Source: JAGWRI01 sp035700805 (GTDB lineage Bacteria > Gemmatimonadota > Gemmatimonadetes > Gemmatimonadales > Gemmatimonadaceae). Taken from it: a stretch of DNA of 64,000 nt. Below, in pieces: positions 43,967-52,643 of this stretch (positions are counted from its first letter, which is position 1; every line of letters starts with the position of its first letter). The translations under genes and the position numbers were made by a program. The notes beneath the pieces were generated by a model that was not told where the DNA came from, searched no databases, and saw nothing but the letters and a program-made list of their open reading frames with translations. The stretch covers positions 1 to 64,000 of the forward strand of contig DASSOG010000032.1 of the NCBI GenBank assembly GCA_035700805.1. The letters are read 5' to 3'.

Positions 43967-44678
43967 GCTCGAAGCCCGTCACCTCACCAGGGAATACCGC
44001 ACCGGCACCCGTACCCTCACCGTGCTGCGCGACGTCTCATTCATCATACCGCAGGGCGCCTTTGTCGCCGTCGTCGGCCCCTCGGGCAGTGGCAAGACCA
44101 CGCTCCTTGGCCTGCTCGCCGGACTGGATACCCCGACCCGCGGCACGGTGTTGCTCGACGGCGTGGACCTGGGCGCCCTGGACGAAGACCAGCGCGCACG
44201 CGTCCGTGGAGCCAAAGTTGGCTTCGTGTTCCAGGGGTTTCAATTGATCCCCACCCTGACCGCCATTGAGAACGTGCAGGTGCCCCTGGAGCTGCGCGGC
44301 GACGCCCGCGCCCCCGAGCGCGCGCGCGAGCTGCTGCAGCACGTGGGGCTGGGCGACCGGCTGGACCACTTTCCCACGGCGCTCTCGGGCGGTGAACAGC
44401 AGCGCGTGGCCATCGCGCGCGCGTTCTGCAATGAACCGCGCATCCTGTTTGCCGACGAACCCACCGGCAACCTGGACAGCGACACGGGCCACCGCATTGT
44501 TGACCTGCTGGAGGGCCTCAACCGCGAATCCGGCACCACCATTGTGCTGGTGACGCACGATGCCGCGCTGGCGGCCCGGGCGCAGCGCGTGATCCGGCTG
44601 GCGGACGGCGTCGTGGTGGAGGATTCGGGAGCGGCGCCCCACGCGGTGGGTTCGGCGGCACCCGGCGCCCGCGCGTGA
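43965..44678 (+). CDS. ybbA: ABC transporter ATP-binding protein, YbbA/LolD-type
   Basis: 237 residues from the ATG at 43965. Walker A is GPSGSGKTTL, the signature LSGGEQQRVAIARA, Walker B ILFADEPTGNLD, and the H-loop VTHDAAL. This belongs to the MacB/LolD/FtsE class that powers FtsX-type permeases and often works on envelope lipids or lipoproteins. The permease gene overlaps its stop by four bases (GTGA). The open frame continues upstream of 43965 through the tesA start region and is not needed for the ABC fold. Confidence 0.93.
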   Translation: MLEARHLTREYRTGTRTLTVLRDVSFIIPQGAFVAVVGPSGSGKTTLLGLLAGLDTPTRGTVLLDGVDLGALDEDQRARVRGAKVGFVFQGFQLIPTLTAIENVQVPLELRGDARAPERARELLQHVGLGDRLDHFPTALSGGEQQRVAIARAFCNEPRILFADEPTGNLDSDTGHRIVDLLEGLNRESGTTIVLVTHDAALAARAQRVIRLADGVVVEDSGAAPHAVGSAAPGARA

Positions 44679-47269
44679 GCGCTCCGTTCAGTCGCCTGGC
44701 CGCCATCGCGTGGCGGGAGAGCCGGACGGCACGCCGCCGTCTCCTGCTCTACATGTCGTCCATCACGCTGGGCGTCGCCGCGCTGGTGGCCATCGATTCC
44801 TTCACGCACGACTTCACGCGGTCGGTCCACGAACAGTCGCGCGCGCTGCTGGGAGGCGACCTCTCGCTCACCAGCAACGCCCCGTTCAAGCCGGCGGTGG
44901 AGACGCTGCTGGATTCACTGGCGACCGCCGGCACACCCAACGCGCGACAGACCACCTTTGCCTCGATGGCGCTGGTGCCCCGCACCGGACTCACTCGCCT
45001 GGCGAACATCCGGGCGGTGACCCCGGGCTATCCGTTCTACGGCCAGATCCAGACCGATCCGCCCGCCGCGTGGCCCGCGCTGCAGTCGGGGCCGCACGCC
45101 GTGGTGGACGCGTCGCTCCTGGTGGAGCTCAAGGCGCAGGTGGGCGACTCGGTGCAACTGGGCACCCGTCGCTTTCTCATCACGGGCACCCTCACGAGCG
45201 TCCCGGGCGAGATTGCCGTGACGGCGGCCGTGGGACCGAGGGTGTACATCCCCGCGCGGTACCTGGCCGAGACCGGGCTCCTGGTGTTCGGCAGCCGCGC
45301 GGGGTACGAGGCGCTCCTCCGGCTGCCGCCCAGCCAGACCCCCGAAGGCTTTGTGGCGCATGCGGGTGGCGTGCTGTCCCGGAACGGCGTCCGCATCCAC
45401 ACGGCAGCAGAGAACGAGTATCAACTCAGCAATGCCATCTCGCAGCTCGCCAACTTCCTGAGCGTCGTGGGCCTGGTGGCGCTGCTGCTCGGCGGCATTG
45501 GCGTGGCCAGCGGCGTGCACGCGTTCGTGATGCGCAAGATTGACACGGTGGCCATCCTCCGCTGCCTGGGCGCCACCAGCCGCCAGGTGTTGGTGATCTA
45601 CCTGCTGCAGGCGGCGGCCATGGGGCTGGTGGGCGCCGCGGCGGGCGCGCTGCTCGGTGTGGGGCTGCAATACCTGGCGCCACTGGTCGTGAAGGACTTC
45701 CTGCCGGTGGACGTATCGGTGCGGCTGGCGCCGGCGGCGCTGGCGTCGGGCATCGGGATCGGCGTCTGGGTGGCGCTGGTGTTCGCCCTGCGGCCGCTGT
45801 TCGCGCTGCGCGGGGTGTCGCCGCTGCAGGCGCTGCGTCGCGAGTCGGACGACCAGGTGATGCGCGGCGCGCGGCGCGACAGCGCGGGGTTCGTGGTGGG
45901 GTTCGCCATCGTGGCCAGCGTGTTCGCCATCGCGATGATGCGCGCCACGCGCCTGCTGGACGCCGTCGGCTTCGGCGTGGCCATCATGCTCGCGGTGGGC
46001 GCGCTCTGGGTCACGGCATGGGTGCTCACCGCGCTCTCGCGGCGCGTGGTGCGCCGTGGGTGGCCGCTGGCGCTGCGGCACGGCGTGGCCAGCCTGCACC
46101 GCCCCGGCAACCAGACGCGCGCGGTGATCCTGGCGCTGGGGTTCGGCGTGTTCCTGGTGAGCACGCTGTACCAGGCGCAGCGAAACCTGCTGGGGCAGAT
46201 TGACCTGCGCATTGAGCGCGTACGCGCCAACGTGGTGTTCTTCGACGTCCAGGGGGACGAGGCGCCCGGCGTGGACTCCATCCTGGTGGGCGACGGGTAC
46301 GAGGTAGTGCAGCGCATTCCCATTGTCTCAATGAAGATTGCCGCGATCAACGGACGTTCGCTGGCGGCGTTGCAGGCGGGCGCGCGCATCCATGTGGCGC
46401 CGCCCACGCACGACTCGACCCGGGCGCCCGCGCAATTTGACGCTCCCTCGCGCTGGAGTCTTCGCCGCGAATACCGGTCCACGTATCGCGACACGCTGAG
46501 CGGCACCGAAGAAGTGGTGGCCGGCCAGTGGTTCGATGCCGCCAGGGACACCATGTCGCAGGTGTCGCTGGACGCCGGGATTGCGGAGGAGCTGGGCGTG
46601 TACGTGGGCGACACAATCACGTGGGACGTGCAGGGCGTGCACCTGTCCACCCGCGTCACCAGCTTGCGCAAGGTGGAGTGGGCCCGCTTCGAACCCAACT
46701 TCTTTGCCGTCTTCCAGACCCGGACGCTCAAGCCGGCGCCGACGCAGTTCGTGTTCCTGGCCTACGGCCCCACGCCGCGGGACGTGGCCATCATGCAGCG
46801 TGACGTGGTGCTGAAGTACCCGAACGTGTCGAGCCTGGACCTCTCGCTGGTGCAGCGTACCATCACTGAAGTGCTCGGCAAGGTGACCACGGCCATCCGG
46901 TTCATGGCGCTGGTGAGCCTGCTGCTCGGCGTCCCGGTGTTGTTCAGCGCGGTGGCCGCCACGCGGCGTGGCCGGCTGCGCGAGGGTGTGCTGTTCAAGA
47001 CCCTTGGCGGGACGCGCCGCCAGATTGGCCGCATCATGCTGGCCGAGTACGCGCTGCTGGGCGCCCTGGGCAGCCTGGCCGGCGTGGTGCTGAGCGTGGG
47101 AGGCGCGTGGGCGCTGATGCGATTCGTGTTTGACGCGCCGTTCAAGCCGGCCATCGTGCCGGCGTTGATCGTGAGCGCCGGCATGACCCTGCTGGCCATC
47201 GTGATCGGGATGCTGACGAGCCGCGAGGTGTTTGCAACTACGCCAATGGCCGCGCTGCGGGACGTTTAG
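44675..47269 (+). CDS. ybbP: FtsX-family ABC transporter permease, YbbP-like
   Basis: 864 residues from a GTG at 44675 overlapping the ybbA stop. One N-terminal membrane helix precedes a large periplasmic domain (about residues 40-250). Then comes a block of three helices with the FtsX pattern (NFLSVVGLVALLLGGIGVAS, MRKIDTVAILRCLGATSRQV). A second two-helix unit lies near 390-460 and a second FtsX block at the C-terminus (FKTLGGTRRQIGRIMLAEYA). This duplicated arrangement is that of YbbP/LolC-like permeases. The transported substrate is unknown. Likely complex: two YbbA with this permease, linked to TesA activity by gene order. Confidence 0.92.
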   Translation: MSAPFSRLAAIAWRESRTARRRLLLYMSSITLGVAALVAIDSFTHDFTRSVHEQSRALLGGDLSLTSNAPFKPAVETLLDSLATAGTPNARQTTFASMALVPRTGLTRLANIRAVTPGYPFYGQIQTDPPAAWPALQSGPHAVVDASLLVELKAQVGDSVQLGTRRFLITGTLTSVPGEIAVTAAVGPRVYIPARYLAETGLLVFGSRAGYEALLRLPPSQTPEGFVAHAGGVLSRNGVRIHTAAENEYQLSNAISQLANFLSVVGLVALLLGGIGVASGVHAFVMRKIDTVAILRCLGATSRQVLVIYLLQAAAMGLVGAAAGALLGVGLQYLAPLVVKDFLPVDVSVRLAPAALASGIGIGVWVALVFALRPLFALRGVSPLQALRRESDDQVMRGARRDSAGFVVGFAIVASVFAIAMMRATRLLDAVGFGVAIMLAVGALWVTAWVLTALSRRVVRRGWPLALRHGVASLHRPGNQTRAVILALGFGVFLVSTLYQAQRNLLGQIDLRIERVRANVVFFDVQGDEAPGVDSILVGDGYEVVQRIPIVSMKIAAINGRSLAALQAGARIHVAPPTHDSTRAPAQFDAPSRWSLRREYRSTYRDTLSGTEEVVAGQWFDAARDTMSQVSLDAGIAEELGVYVGDTITWDVQGVHLSTRVTSLRKVEWARFEPNFFAVFQTRTLKPAPTQFVFLAYGPTPRDVAIMQRDVVLKYPNVSSLDLSLVQRTITEVLGKVTTAIRFMALVSLLLGVPVLFSAVAATRRGRLREGVLFKTLGGTRRQIGRIMLAEYALLGALGSLAGVVLSVGGAWALMRFVFDAPFKPAIVPALIVSAGMTLLAIVIGMLTSREVFATTPMAALRDV

Positions 47270-47317
47270 CGAGTCGTGCGTGCGCCGTCGGACCCACGCC
47301 AGCGCAATACCTGACGC

Positions 47318-47683
47318 TTATCGCGCCAGTTGCTTGGCGATGGCCGAGATCAGCACCTGTTCGTCCACGATCGGCTTGGTGACGTAGTCGTTGAATCCGG
47401 CGGCCAGGTATTTCTCGCGGTCGCCGGCCATGGCGTGGGCCGTCAGCGCAATCACCGGCAGGGCCGCCAGCGCGCCGTCCGCGCGAATGCGCTGCAGCAC
47501 CTCCAGCCCGTCCATGCCCGGCAGGGAGATGTCCAGCAGCACCACGTCCGGCCGCGACTCCGCAATCCCGGCCAGCGCGTCGCTGCCGGTCTCGTACTCG
47601 TCCACGTGGTGCGCGTCACCGAGGATGGCCTGCAACAGCAGCCGGTTGTCCGCGTTGTCTTCCACGACGGCAATGCGTGGCAT
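47318..47683 (-). CDS. single-domain response regulator (CheY-like receiver)
   Basis: 121 residues from the ATG at 47683, which shares TGATG with the stop of the Hpt gene. Complete receiver fold: acidic pocket VVEDNADN, phosphoacceptor Asp in VVLLDISLPGMDG, Thr in IALTAH and Lys in VTKPI. There is no output domain, so it must act by protein-protein contact. The tight coupling to an Hpt protein and a PilB/GspE-type ATPase suggests it is the terminal acceptor, or a phosphate sink, of a local phosphorelay. Confidence 0.93.
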   Translation of the reverse strand: MPRIAVVEDNADNRLLLQAILGDAHHVDEYETGSDALAGIAESRPDVVLLDISLPGMDGLEVLQRIRADGALAALPVIALTAHAMAGDREKYLAAGFNDYVTKPIVDEQVLISAIAKQLAR

Positions 47684-48030
47684 CACCCCTCTCCCGCGCG
47701 AATGGTGCTGAGCCAGCCGCACATGGCCGCGAACTCGGCGTCGAGTTCGGGCAACATGGATCCAATACCGGCCAGGTCGCCGGCCCCGGCAAGCTCCTCG
47801 GCGCGCTGGCAGAGCACGGAGAAGCTCACCGCCCCCAACTGGCCGGTGCTGGACTTCATGGAGTGAAAGACGGCGCGCACGCGCTCGCAGTCCCCATCGG
47901 CCACGCCGTTCCGGGCCAGCGCCACACGCTCGGTGGCACCGCCCAGGAACAGGTCGATCATCTCGAAGAGCAATGCGTTACCACCGAACCGGCGAAGGCG
48001 GGCAATGGCGGCGTCGTCAAATTGGGGCAC
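47683..48030 (-). CDS. histidine phosphotransfer (Hpt) domain protein
   Basis: 115 residues, all-helical. The phosphorylatable His lies in RAVFHSMKSSTGQLGA, the exact Hpt signature HxxKSS. Such proteins relay phosphate from the receiver of a hybrid kinase to another receiver. It begins nine bases after the stop of the secretion-type ATPase gene and overlaps the response-regulator start, so the three form one transcription unit. Natural donors are the two hybrid kinases encoded just upstream. Confidence 0.92.
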   Translation of the reverse strand: MPQFDDAAIARLRRFGGNALLFEMIDLFLGGATERVALARNGVADGDCERVRAVFHSMKSSTGQLGAVSFSVLCQRAEELAGAGDLAGIGSMLPELDAEFAAMCGWLSTIRAGEG

Positions 48031-48039
48031 GCCTCAAAA

Positions 48040-50163
48040 CTACACGGTGCGCCGCACCGCGTTCTGCACCGCCCCGGCCAGCCGCGCCCAGTCGGTACGA
48101 GACCCGCCGGCGCCATCGGCCTTCCTTGGATCCCCGGGCCCGGGCATCGGATGCTCGGCCGTCACGTCTATCGGGGTGTCGGACCCGTTGCCGGACATCA
48201 GAAGCTCCTGGCGCTGCGGGGCCTGGAGCATGGGCATGGACGCTTCGGTGATGACGAACGAGAACTCCATGCCATCAGTCAGCATGTGGGCCGCGGAATC
48301 ATCATCCATGGCCTCGGTCACCCGGAACCCCGCCCCTTCCATCAGGGCGCGCGCCATGCGGCGCCAGGCGGGATCGGGGTTGAGGATGAGGACGCTGGGG
48401 GTGGTGGCCGAGGCCGACGGGGCGTCATCGATCTGGTCGCCCAGCACGCGTTCGATTTCATCGAGCGTGGTCTCGCCGCGGCGCACCCGGGCGACGGCCA
48501 CGTCGCGGAGCGGCGCCATGCCGGCCGCGATGGCCGCGCGCTGGAGCTGCTGGGCGGTGGCGCCGCCGGCAATCATGTCGGCGATGTTCGGCGTGATGAT
48601 GGCCACTTCCACCAGCGGCAGCCGCCCGCGATAGCCCATGTTGCCGCAGCGCTTGCACCCGGTGGCGCGGGAGAGGGGGAGCACGCCGAACTGCGCGGAG
48701 AGGCGCTCCTCGTCTTCGGTGAGCGAGCCGAGCAGCGGCTGCGCGCAATCCGGACACACGCGCCGCACCAGGCGTTGCGCCAGGCAGCCGCGCAGGCAGG
48801 TGGCAATGGTCTGGCGATCCAGCCCCAGGTCGGCCAGGCGCGTCACCGCGCTCATGGAATCGTTGGTGTGCAGGGTGGCCAGCACCAGGTGGCCCGTGAG
48901 GGCGGCCTGCGCCGCCACTTCGGCGGTTTCCAGGTCTCGTATTTCGCCGACGAAGATCACGTCAGGATCCTGGCGCAGGATGGCCCGGAGCGAGCTGGCA
49001 AAGGTCACCCCGCGCTTGGTCTCCACCTGGATCTGCGTGATGCCCGGCAGTTCGTACTCCACCGGGTCTTCCACCGTCATGATGTTCACGTTGCCAGTGG
49101 CAATTTCCTTGATGGCCGAATACAGGGTGGTGGTCTTGCCCGAGCCCGTGGGGCCCGTGACGATCACGATGCCGTCGCGGCAGGCCAGCAACTGGCGCAG
49201 GCGCGCCAGCTCGCGTGGCGTGACGCCCACCTCCTCCAGCTTGCGCGCGCTCTCGGGCCGGAGCACGCGGATCACGGCCTTCTCGGCGTCCCGCGTGGGC
49301 ACCGTGGATATGCGCAAATCGTAATGGCGCCCTTCGATGGCCACCTTGGCCCGGCCGTCCTGCGGCACCAGCCGGTTGGCAATGTCCAGCCGCCCCAGCA
49401 CCTTGATGCGCGACACCACGCGGTTGAGCGCCGCCATGGGCAGGTGCATGTGCTGCCGCATCACGCCATCCACGCGGAAGCGCACCGCGCCGCCCTTGGG
49501 CCCCGGCTCGATGTGCACGTCACTCACGCCGTGCATCACCGCGTCCCGCAGGATGAGGTTGGTGAGCTTGACCACGGGGCCGGTCTCGACATCCGACAGC
49601 TCCACCGCCTCGGGCTCCAGGTCGTCCACCACCTTCACGGCTTCGGAGATCTGCGAGTCCACCGTGGTGAGCAGGTTCTCCACCATGCGGTCGCCGGAGT
49701 AGCCCTGGAGCAGCGCGTCCTCGATCACCACGGGCGACGCGAGTTCAAACACCGGTCGCCGCCCCGACGCGAAACCGATGGCGTGCTCGACTTCGATGTT
49801 GGTGGGGTCGGACGTGGCCACGTAGAGGTGGCGGTCGTCCTCGCGCAGCGGGAACACGTGGTACCGCCGGGCCAGCCGCTCGGGCAACAGCGTCAGCGCG
49901 CGAGGGTCGGCGTGCTCAACCTCCGCCACGCGCAGGCCAAACTGCGAGGCGATCCGGGAGGCCAGCTCAACCGCCGAAATGCCGAGCGTGCGGGTCGCGA
50001 TCTCCCACGCTTCGGCGTTCCCGACGTCCGAAGGAATATTGAGGGCTGAGACCCCCGCCATTCCTGCACGCGCAACCGCGCCTTCCAGCCAGTGCGTCCC
50101 GATGATACCCCTCCTCCGCGGAGCCCGCGTCGAATCCGCCAGACGAGTACCGCCCGGAACCAT
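48040..50163 (-). CDS. PilB/GspE-type secretion or pilus ATPase with a degenerate C-terminal receiver domain
   Basis: About 707 residues from the ATG at 50163 (a TTG at 50187 is possible). The GspE N-terminal domain is at about 60-165. The ATPase core has Walker A GPTGSGKTTTLYSA, the Asp box IMTVEDPVEYEL, Walker B ILRQDPDVIFVGEIRD and the His box ATLHTNDS. A tetracysteine zinc motif follows: CPDCAQ and CKRCGNMGY. The last about 119 residues (48043-48399) are unusual: a receiver-like segment (LILNPDPAWRRMARALMEGA, then VITEASMP) in which Glu replaces the phosphoacceptor Asp and the beta4-beta5 half is missing. The ATPase would drive pilus extension or type II secretion; the tail may be a constitutive signalling dock. 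Confidence 0.92.
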   Translation of the reverse strand: MVPGGTRLADSTRAPRRRGIIGTHWLEGAVARAGMAGVSALNIPSDVGNAEAWEIATRTLGISAVELASRIASQFGLRVAEVEHADPRALTLLPERLARRYHVFPLREDDRHLYVATSDPTNIEVEHAIGFASGRRPVFELASPVVIEDALLQGYSGDRMVENLLTTVDSQISEAVKVVDDLEPEAVELSDVETGPVVKLTNLILRDAVMHGVSDVHIEPGPKGGAVRFRVDGVMRQHMHLPMAALNRVVSRIKVLGRLDIANRLVPQDGRAKVAIEGRHYDLRISTVPTRDAEKAVIRVLRPESARKLEEVGVTPRELARLRQLLACRDGIVIVTGPTGSGKTTTLYSAIKEIATGNVNIMTVEDPVEYELPGITQIQVETKRGVTFASSLRAILRQDPDVIFVGEIRDLETAEVAAQAALTGHLVLATLHTNDSMSAVTRLADLGLDRQTIATCLRGCLAQRLVRRVCPDCAQPLLGSLTEDEERLSAQFGVLPLSRATGCKRCGNMGYRGRLPLVEVAIITPNIADMIAGGATAQQLQRAAIAAGMAPLRDVAVARVRRGETTLDEIERVLGDQIDDAPSASATTPSVLILNPDPAWRRMARALMEGAGFRVTEAMDDDSAAHMLTDGMEFSFVITEASMPMLQAPQRQELLMSGNGSDTPIDVTAEHPMPGPGDPRKADGAGGSRTDWARLAGAVQNAVRRTV

Positions 50164-50211
50164 GCCGGGCGGCGTCACGCCAAACAATCTGTCGCTCTAT
50201 TTATAGCTCCC

Positions 50212-50226
50212 GCAACCGGGAAGCCG
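50212..50226 (-). promoter_or_regulatory. possible sigma-54-type (-24/-12) element before the pilus ATPase gene
   Basis: On the minus strand, CGGC-TTCCCGG-TTGC places GG and GC exactly ten bases apart with TTGC matching the -12 box, about 50 bases before the ATG at 50163. The -24 box lacks the consensus T. A chance match is possible in this GC-rich DNA. Confidence 0.3.
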
Positions 50227-50294
50227 TGTGACCTGTCTTACAGACGTATAAAGTACGCTGGGGCAACGGAATAGCCAGCCAGCACGGGGGGCGT

Positions 50295-52517
50295 TCAGGG
50301 AGCGGCCTTGCTCCTGATGCTGCGCAGGGTGCCTCGCAGCACCTGGGCCAGGTCGGCGCCCAGGGCCGCCCCCTTGCCCAGTACGGTGATCGTGTCGCGC
50401 TCCAGCGCGCGCTCCTCATCGCGTGAGAGCTCGCGGGAGGTGACGACCACTACCGGCGTGGTGCGATGCCCCTCCATCCCGCGCAGGCGCCGCAGGAACG
50501 CCGCGCCATCCTCGTCGGGCAGCATGAGGTCGAGCACAATCAGGTCCACAGGGAGCGACTGCAGCCGCGCCAGCGCCTCGCCCGACGATGCGGCGTGTTC
50601 CACTTCGATGCCCGGGAACGCCGACAGGTGGCCCTCGAGGATGCGGCGCGCGTCTTCGGAGTCCTCCACCACCAGCACGCGCACGGGGCTCGTGTCCAGG
50701 GCCCGGCTGATGGCGCCGCCCAGCGCCTCGCGCGAGATGGGCTTGTCCAGCACGTCCACGGCGTCAGCCAGGCGGGCCCGGTGCTCCGACGCCACCACGC
50801 TTACGACAATCACCGGCGTCCGCGACACGGACGGGTGCGCCTTCAGGCGCTGGAGCGTCTCGAAGCCGTCCATGTGGGGCATCAGCAGGTCCAGCACGAT
50901 GAGGTCGGGGTGGCTGTCCAGCGCGGCCGACAGGCCCGCTTCACCGGAGGGCGCCGTGGACACTGTGCATCCGGATTCCTCAATGATCTGCGACAGCAGC
51001 AGGCGCGAGTCGTCGCTGTCGTCAATCACCAGCACGGACGACGCGCCGGCGGGCACGATGGCGGGCATGTGGCGCGGCGTAGGCGTGGCGCGCCGCGCGG
51101 CGGCGCCGGGGTCCGGGGGCACGTGGCGTTCCAGGCCGGGCGCATCGGCGGAAAGCAGGATGCTGAAGGTGGAGCCGACGCCCACCTCGCTCACCACCTG
51201 CAACTGGTAGCCCAGCCGCTCGCACATGGAGCGGGCAATGGCCAGCCCCAGGCCCGTCCCGCCGAACTTCCGCTGGATGGTGCTGTCGGCCTGCTCAAAG
51301 GCCACGAAGATCTGGGTCAGGCGGTCAGCCGGGATGCCCACGCCGCTGTCAATCACGTCAATGCGCTGCACGTCGCGCGTCTCGGGGTGCAGCGTGGCGC
51401 GCACCAGCACCCGCCCATGGGCGGTGAACTTGGCCGCGTTGGCCACCAGGTTCAGCAGCACCTGGCGCAGCTTGTCGGGATCGGTGCGGAGCGGCGCGGC
51501 GTCGTTCGGCACTTCCACGTCAATGGGCGGCGCATCGATCCCGCGGGCCGCAAACTGGTCCACGGTCTCGCGTAGCAACTGCGCCGGCTGGATGGTTTCC
51601 AGCGTGACGTCCATGCGCCCCGACTCCACCTTGGACAGGTCCAGGATGTCGTTGATGATCTCCAGCAGGTGCGTGCCGTTGGCGCGGATGCGCTGCACGT
51701 AGGCGCGCGCCTTGCCATCGAGCTGTTCCGCCGGCACCTTCAGCAGCACATTAGAGAACCCGATGACGGAATTGAGCGGGGTGCGCAACTCGTGGCTCAT
51801 GCGCGCCAGGAACTCGCTCTTGGCCTTGCTCGCGCCGTGCGCGTCGGCCAGGGCGGCCTGCAGTTCGGCGTCCAGCCGCTCGTGTTCGCGCATGTCGCGC
51901 GCAATGGTCAGCACCGCGAGCACCGCCACCACGCCGGCCAGGATGAACCCGAACAGCACGGTGGTGCTGGCCACGGCCTGCTGCGCGCGTTCGTCCTCGA
52001 GCCGCTGGTCCAGGCGCGAACGCTCGGCGCGCGTCATGCGCCCCACCTGCGCCCGGATGGAACGGGTCAGGGTCTCGCCTTCACCGTCGGCCACGGTCTT
52101 CCTGGCCGCCGAGACCAGGCCGGAATCGTACTGGGCCAGGACGCGGGCGGAAAACTCCATCTTCCGGGCGACGGTGCCGGCCAGGAGACGAGCCCGCGCC
52201 GTCTGGGCCGCGTCATCCGGCTCGATGAGCAGCAGGGAGGTCACGTCATTCGCGACGCGACGCACCGCGTCCTCGTACGGTTCACGGAACCTTGGCTCGC
52301 TGGTCACCAGCAGGCCCCGCACCGCGGACTCGGCGTCCAGCACGTCGCCCTGCAGTTCACCCACCGTCTGGATGGCGGTGTACGTCTGACGCACCAGGCC
52401 CGACGCCTGGTGCGCCGCCCGGAGCCCCCGGAACGACTGGGTGCCGATGAGGGCCAGGATCAGCAGCGCGGCGGCAAACCCGAGCAGGGCCTTGCGGGAA
52501 ACGGAGAGCTGGGACAC
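50295..52517 (-). CDS. CHASE3-type hybrid sensor histidine kinase with two receiver domains
   Basis: 740 residues. An N-terminal membrane helix (LLGFAAALLILALIGTQSF), a helical periplasmic region of CHASE3 type to about residue 180, then a second helix (VLFGFILAGVVAVLAVLTIA). HisKA has its phospho-His in RMSHELRTPLNSVIG; HATPase shows DSGVGIP and GGTGLGLAIA. Two receiver domains follow: the first with Asp in LIVLDLLMPHMDG, the second with Asp in LIVLDLMLPDEDG. The second receiver ends with LGKGAAL, where the usual KP motif is altered. A membrane sensor able to feed the Hpt protein encoded downstream. About 130 bases separate it from the ATPase gene. Confidence 0.94.
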   Translation of the reverse strand: MSQLSVSRKALLGFAAALLILALIGTQSFRGLRAAHQASGLVRQTYTAIQTVGELQGDVLDAESAVRGLLVTSEPRFREPYEDAVRRVANDVTSLLLIEPDDAAQTARARLLAGTVARKMEFSARVLAQYDSGLVSAARKTVADGEGETLTRSIRAQVGRMTRAERSRLDQRLEDERAQQAVASTTVLFGFILAGVVAVLAVLTIARDMREHERLDAELQAALADAHGASKAKSEFLARMSHELRTPLNSVIGFSNVLLKVPAEQLDGKARAYVQRIRANGTHLLEIINDILDLSKVESGRMDVTLETIQPAQLLRETVDQFAARGIDAPPIDVEVPNDAAPLRTDPDKLRQVLLNLVANAAKFTAHGRVLVRATLHPETRDVQRIDVIDSGVGIPADRLTQIFVAFEQADSTIQRKFGGTGLGLAIARSMCERLGYQLQVVSEVGVGSTFSILLSADAPGLERHVPPDPGAAARRATPTPRHMPAIVPAGASSVLVIDDSDDSRLLLSQIIEESGCTVSTAPSGEAGLSAALDSHPDLIVLDLLMPHMDGFETLQRLKAHPSVSRTPVIVVSVVASEHRARLADAVDVLDKPISREALGGAISRALDTSPVRVLVVEDSEDARRILEGHLSAFPGIEVEHAASSGEALARLQSLPVDLIVLDLMLPDEDGAAFLRRLRGMEGHRTTPVVVVTSRELSRDEERALERDTITVLGKGAALGADLAQVLRGTLRSIRSKAAP

Positions 52518-52538
52518 GCCGCCAATATATTCCCCGGC

Positions 52539-52643
52539 ATGCCAACGCGCCCAAAAGAACGCGGACTCCGCCCCTACCTGATCTTCGGCTTCGTGGCCGC
52601 CACCATCGAGATGGCGGTCATCCTCTGGCTGTTGTACCGCTAG
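52539..52643 (+). CDS. possible 34-residue single-span membrane microprotein
   Basis: ATG at 52539, TAG at 52641-52643. The peptide starts with a basic stretch (PTRPKERGLRPY) and continues as one hydrophobic helix (LIFGFVAATIEMAVILWLLY), a positive-inside topology. It fills the gap between two leftward signalling genes, diverges from the hybrid kinase start and overlaps the Ser/Thr kinase stop by four bases. AATATATT lies just upstream (52524-52531), but there is no clear ribosome site. The composition is unlike random GC-rich frames. Confidence 0.4.
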   Translation: MPTRPKERGLRPYLIFGFVAATIEMAVILWLLYR

